Origin: Opitutales bacterium
Lineage (GTDB): Bacteria; Verrucomicrobiota; Verrucomicrobiia; Opitutales; Oceanipulchritudinaceae
Assembly: GCA_007123395.1 (NCBI GenBank)
Contig: SKLD01000272.1
Coordinates: 1-10,342, forward strand
Direction of reading: 5' to 3'
DNA length: 10,342 nucleotides
Positions 8,263-10,342 of the stretch are shown one piece after another. A model generated the notes under the pieces. That model saw only the letters and a program-made list of their open reading frames with translations. It was not told where the DNA came from and searched no databases. The position numbers were made by a program, and so were the translations under genes. Within the stretch, counting starts at the first letter, position 1, and each line of letters starts with the position of its first letter.

Positions 8263-9210
8263 TCAAAACCCCTTGATTTTGAAGAGGCTTGTGACGCTCT
8301 GGTGGTTGTTGATGCGCAGCATGGCCTCACCGAGAATCGGCGCGACGCTCAAGACAGTGATGGGCAAGCCGCGACAATCGATCGGTGTCGAATTGGTGGT
8401 GATGAGCTCGTCGATAAACCCAGTCTTAAGGCGTTCATAGCCGGCTTCGTTCAAGACAGCGTGGCTGACGGCGGCGCGGATTCTCGTGGCTCCGTTTTTG
8501 CGCAGGATTTCCGCCGCCGCCGCGAGCGTTCCGGCCGATTCGGTGAGGTCGTCAACAAGAAGGACGGACTTGCCTTTGACGTCGCCCACCATGCTGAAGG
8601 CTTCGACATGGGCGGCGTCTTTGCGCCGCTTGGCGACGAAGCCGAACTCCGTGCCCAGCATGTCGGCGTAGGCGTTGACCATTTTGATGCCGCCGACATC
8701 GGGTGAGATAATGACGAGCTTCTCGTCGCGAAATTTCTTCAGGTAGTCAAAGAAGACCGTGGAGGCGTAGAGGTGGTCGACGGGGATGTCGAAGAAGCCC
8801 TGAATCTGCGGGGCATGCAGGTCCATGGTGAGGATACGGTTGGCCCCCGCCGTAGTGATGAGGTTGGCGACGAGCTTGGCCGTGATTGGCACACGCGGCT
8901 GGTCTTTGCGGTCCTGCCGGGCGTAACCGTAGAACGGGAGGACGGCAGTGATGCGCTGGGCGGAGGCCCGCCGCGCGGCATCGATCATGATGAGCAACTC
9001 CATCAGATTGTCGTTCGCAGGCGGGCAAGTGGGCTGAACGATGAAGACGTCCTTGCCGCGGATGTTCTCGTCGATCTTGACGAAGACCTCCTGGTCGGGG
9101 AAACGCTTGAGCGTGACGTGGCACGGCGCGATCCCGATAAAGTCGCAGATGGCGCGCGCGAGTTCGGGATTCGCGCTGCCCATCAGTACTTGCATCTGCC
9201 CAATTTGCAT
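8263..9210 (-). CDS. prs: Ribose-phosphate pyrophosphokinase (PRPP synthetase)
   Basis: Prs makes 5-phosphoribosyl-1-pyrophosphate from ribose 5-phosphate and ATP, the precursor for purines, pyrimidines, NAD, histidine and tryptophan. The 315-residue length is standard for the class I bacterial enzyme. Seen in order: KRFPDQEVFVKI (35-46), the catalytic flexible loop YGYARQDRKDQPR (94-106), the conserved H132 in DLHAPQIQGFF, SPDVGG (169-174), the ribose-phosphate loop DDLTESAGT (220-228), and SVAPILGEAMLRI near the end. The loop differs from the common DDMIDTAGT, with T223 and E224 in place of Ile and Asp; D220 and D221 are kept. The frame continues 29 codons upstream, but ATG 9210 is chosen because GAGGA lies 7 bases before it and the product then aligns with the family. 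It follows lpxD by 89 bases on the same strand. Confidence 0.96.
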   Translation of the reverse strand: MQIGQMQVLMGSANPELARAICDFIGIAPCHVTLKRFPDQEVFVKIDENIRGKDVFIVQPTCPPANDNLMELLIMIDAARRASAQRITAVLPFYGYARQDRKDQPRVPITAKLVANLITTAGANRILTMDLHAPQIQGFFDIPVDHLYASTVFFDYLKKFRDEKLVIISPDVGGIKMVNAYADMLGTEFGFVAKRRKDAAHVEAFSMVGDVKGKSVLLVDDLTESAGTLAAAAEILRKNGATRIRAAVSHAVLNEAGYERLKTGFIDELITTNSTPIDCRGLPITVLSVAPILGEAMLRINNHQSVTSLFKIKGF

Positions 9211-9217
9211 ATGTCGA

Positions 9218-9222
9218 TCCTC
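9218..9222 (-). promoter_or_regulatory. Shine-Dalgarno site of prs
   Basis: GAGGA on the minus strand lies 7 bases before the ATG at 9210-9208 and decides the start against the longer frame reaching 9297. The remaining lpxD-prs gap (to 9299) shows no clear promoter; it contains a small dyad GTCGC-G-GCGAC at 9235-9245 of unknown meaning. Confidence 0.7.
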
Positions 9223-9299
9223 GGTTGGGACCGCGTCGCGGCGACTCCGCTTCGCGGGCACTTCGAGGCAGCATGGACGGGCACCGCCTCCACGCAACG

Positions 9300-10337
9300 C
9301 TATTCCCCCGCGAGTTGCGCTTCAAGTGCGTCCACTTTCTTGAAGAGATGCGGCAAGCGGCGGATCATGGCTTCCAAGCGCCGCTGCTGTTTCAAATCCG
9401 TCGCCGGAGTGCCCGTGACGAGGCTCTTCGGCGGCAGGCTCTTGCTCACGCCCGCCTGTCCGCCGACTTGCGAAAAATCACCGATCTCAAGGTGGCCGAC
9501 CGTGCCTACCTGACCCGCCAAAACAACATAGTTGCCGATCTTCACGCTGCCGGAGATCCCCACCCCCGCGCAAAGAAAACAGTGCTCACCGATGGTTACG
9601 TTGTGACCGATCTGCACGAGATTGTCGATTTTGGTGCCGCGTCCGATAATCGTCTCCGCGAAGCGGGCGCGGTCGATCGCGCTGTTCGCGCCGATCTCCA
9701 CATCGTCGCACACAACGACCCGGCCGATTTGCGGGACTTTGCGGTGCCGCCCATCCTCCGTCTCAAAACCGAATCCGTCCGATCCGATGACGGCTCCACT
9801 GTGGATGACGCACCGCCGGCCCAAGGTGCAGTAGCGGTGGAGAACCGCTTGGGCATGCATGCGCGTATCCTCCCCGACGGCGGATTCCCGCCCGAGATAC
9901 ACTTGCGCGGTGAGGACAGCCCCGGCATCAACGCGCGCGCCCGCCTCAATCACGCAAAGAGGACCGACATACGCCGACGGGTCCACCGCCGCCGAAGGAT
10001 CGACGACGGCGGACGGATGCACCCCGGGCGGCGGCTTCGGATCAAGCGAACGTTCCATGCGCTCGGCTACCAAGGCCAAACCGAGCGAGGGATTCGCCAT
10101 GCGCACGTAGACCCGGCCCGGCGGAGGTTGTACCTCCAGTTTTTCCGGCACGAAAACCACTCCCGCCCGTGTGTCGTCGAGCCGACGGCCGTTGCGCGGA
10201 TTGGCGAGGAAAGAGATGTCCGCTTCGCCCGCCTCAGCCAGCGAGGAGAGCCCCGTGTAGGGACCTCCGCCTCCGCCGGATACGGATGCATACGGCACAA
10301 TCTCCAGAATCTCCTCCAGTGAAAATGAAAAAGACAT
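9300..10337 (-). CDS. lpxD: UDP-3-O-acylglucosamine N-acyltransferase (lipid A synthesis)
   Basis: LpxD adds a 3-hydroxyacyl chain from acyl carrier protein to the 2-amino group of UDP-3-O-acylglucosamine, the third step of lipid A synthesis. The 345 residues match the family length. The N-terminal uridine-binding domain (to about 100) has ISFLANPRN (41-49) and VVFVPE (60-65). A left-handed beta helix of hexapeptide repeats follows (VHPSAVVDPSAAVDPSAYVG onwards), with SDGFGF (186-191), VPQIGRVV (201-208) and the catalytic H245 in NLVQIGHNV. The C-terminal helices (PPKSLVTGTPATDLKQQRR to the end) form the acyl-carrier binding part. The ATG at 10337 fits the family start, but only five bases lie beyond it, so a ribosome site or longer start cannot be judged. 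The usual neighbours fabZ, lpxC or lpxA are not visible on this side; prs follows after 89 bases. Confidence 0.96.
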   Translation of the reverse strand: MSFSFSLEEILEIVPYASVSGGGGGPYTGLSSLAEAGEADISFLANPRNGRRLDDTRAGVVFVPEKLEVQPPPGRVYVRMANPSLGLALVAERMERSLDPKPPPGVHPSAVVDPSAAVDPSAYVGPLCVIEAGARVDAGAVLTAQVYLGRESAVGEDTRMHAQAVLHRYCTLGRRCVIHSGAVIGSDGFGFETEDGRHRKVPQIGRVVVCDDVEIGANSAIDRARFAETIIGRGTKIDNLVQIGHNVTIGEHCFLCAGVGISGSVKIGNYVVLAGQVGTVGHLEIGDFSQVGGQAGVSKSLPPKSLVTGTPATDLKQQRRLEAMIRRLPHLFKKVDALEAQLAGE

Positions 10338-10342
10338 GCGGC

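Noticed and set aside
9225..10322. A 365-codon open frame on the plus strand opposite lpxD
   Set aside because: The composition is rich in Arg, His and Asp, as expected for the complement of the lpxD codons, and lpxD itself has full family motifs.

Overview
The window carries six protein genes plus short intergenic regions, and most of it is housekeeping. Base composition is GC-rich (roughly 60% by eye). The organism is a Gram-negative bacterium: it has the lipid A gene lpxD and a Sec-type signal peptide. Ribosome binding sites are strong before some genes (the aldo/keto reductase, prs) and absent before others (tsaD, the TPR gene). Short palindromic intergenic repeats occur in two gaps. My best guess is a Verrucomicrobiota (Opitutae-like) genome, but that is an inference from general resemblance and was not tested by any search.

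Layout. Positions 1-1764 (+) hold the C-terminal 587 residues of cobalamin-dependent methionine synthase (metH), cut off by the left window edge. A convergent aldo/keto reductase gene (1952-2947, -) follows, with a small hairpin between the two genes that could stop transcription in both directions. A 205-base divergent region then separates the reductase from an exported S9-family serine peptidase (3153-5234, +). The peptidase converges on a TPR-repeat protein with an uncharacterised N-terminal domain (5306-6526, -). A 480-base gap without a convincing gene (6527-7006) contains two hairpin-forming palindromic elements.

The right half is all on the minus strand. In transcription order it reads lpxD (9300-10337), prs encoding PRPP synthetase (8263-9210), a 218-base gap with a tandem pair of 17-base palindromes, and tsaD (7007-8044). 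The gaps of 89 and 218 bases argue against tight translational coupling, although lpxD-prs could be co-transcribed.

The genes serve different purposes: one-carbon and methionine metabolism (metH), nucleotide precursor supply (prs), tRNA t6A modification (tsaD), outer-membrane lipid A synthesis (lpxD), extracytoplasmic peptide degradation (S9 peptidase), and redox chemistry of unknown substrate (aldo/keto reductase). I see no mobile element, CRISPR array, tRNA, rRNA, toxin-antitoxin or defence system. The items most worth a second look are the palindromic repeats, the unknown domain of the TPR protein with its apparently leaderless start, and the dyads in the reductase leader.
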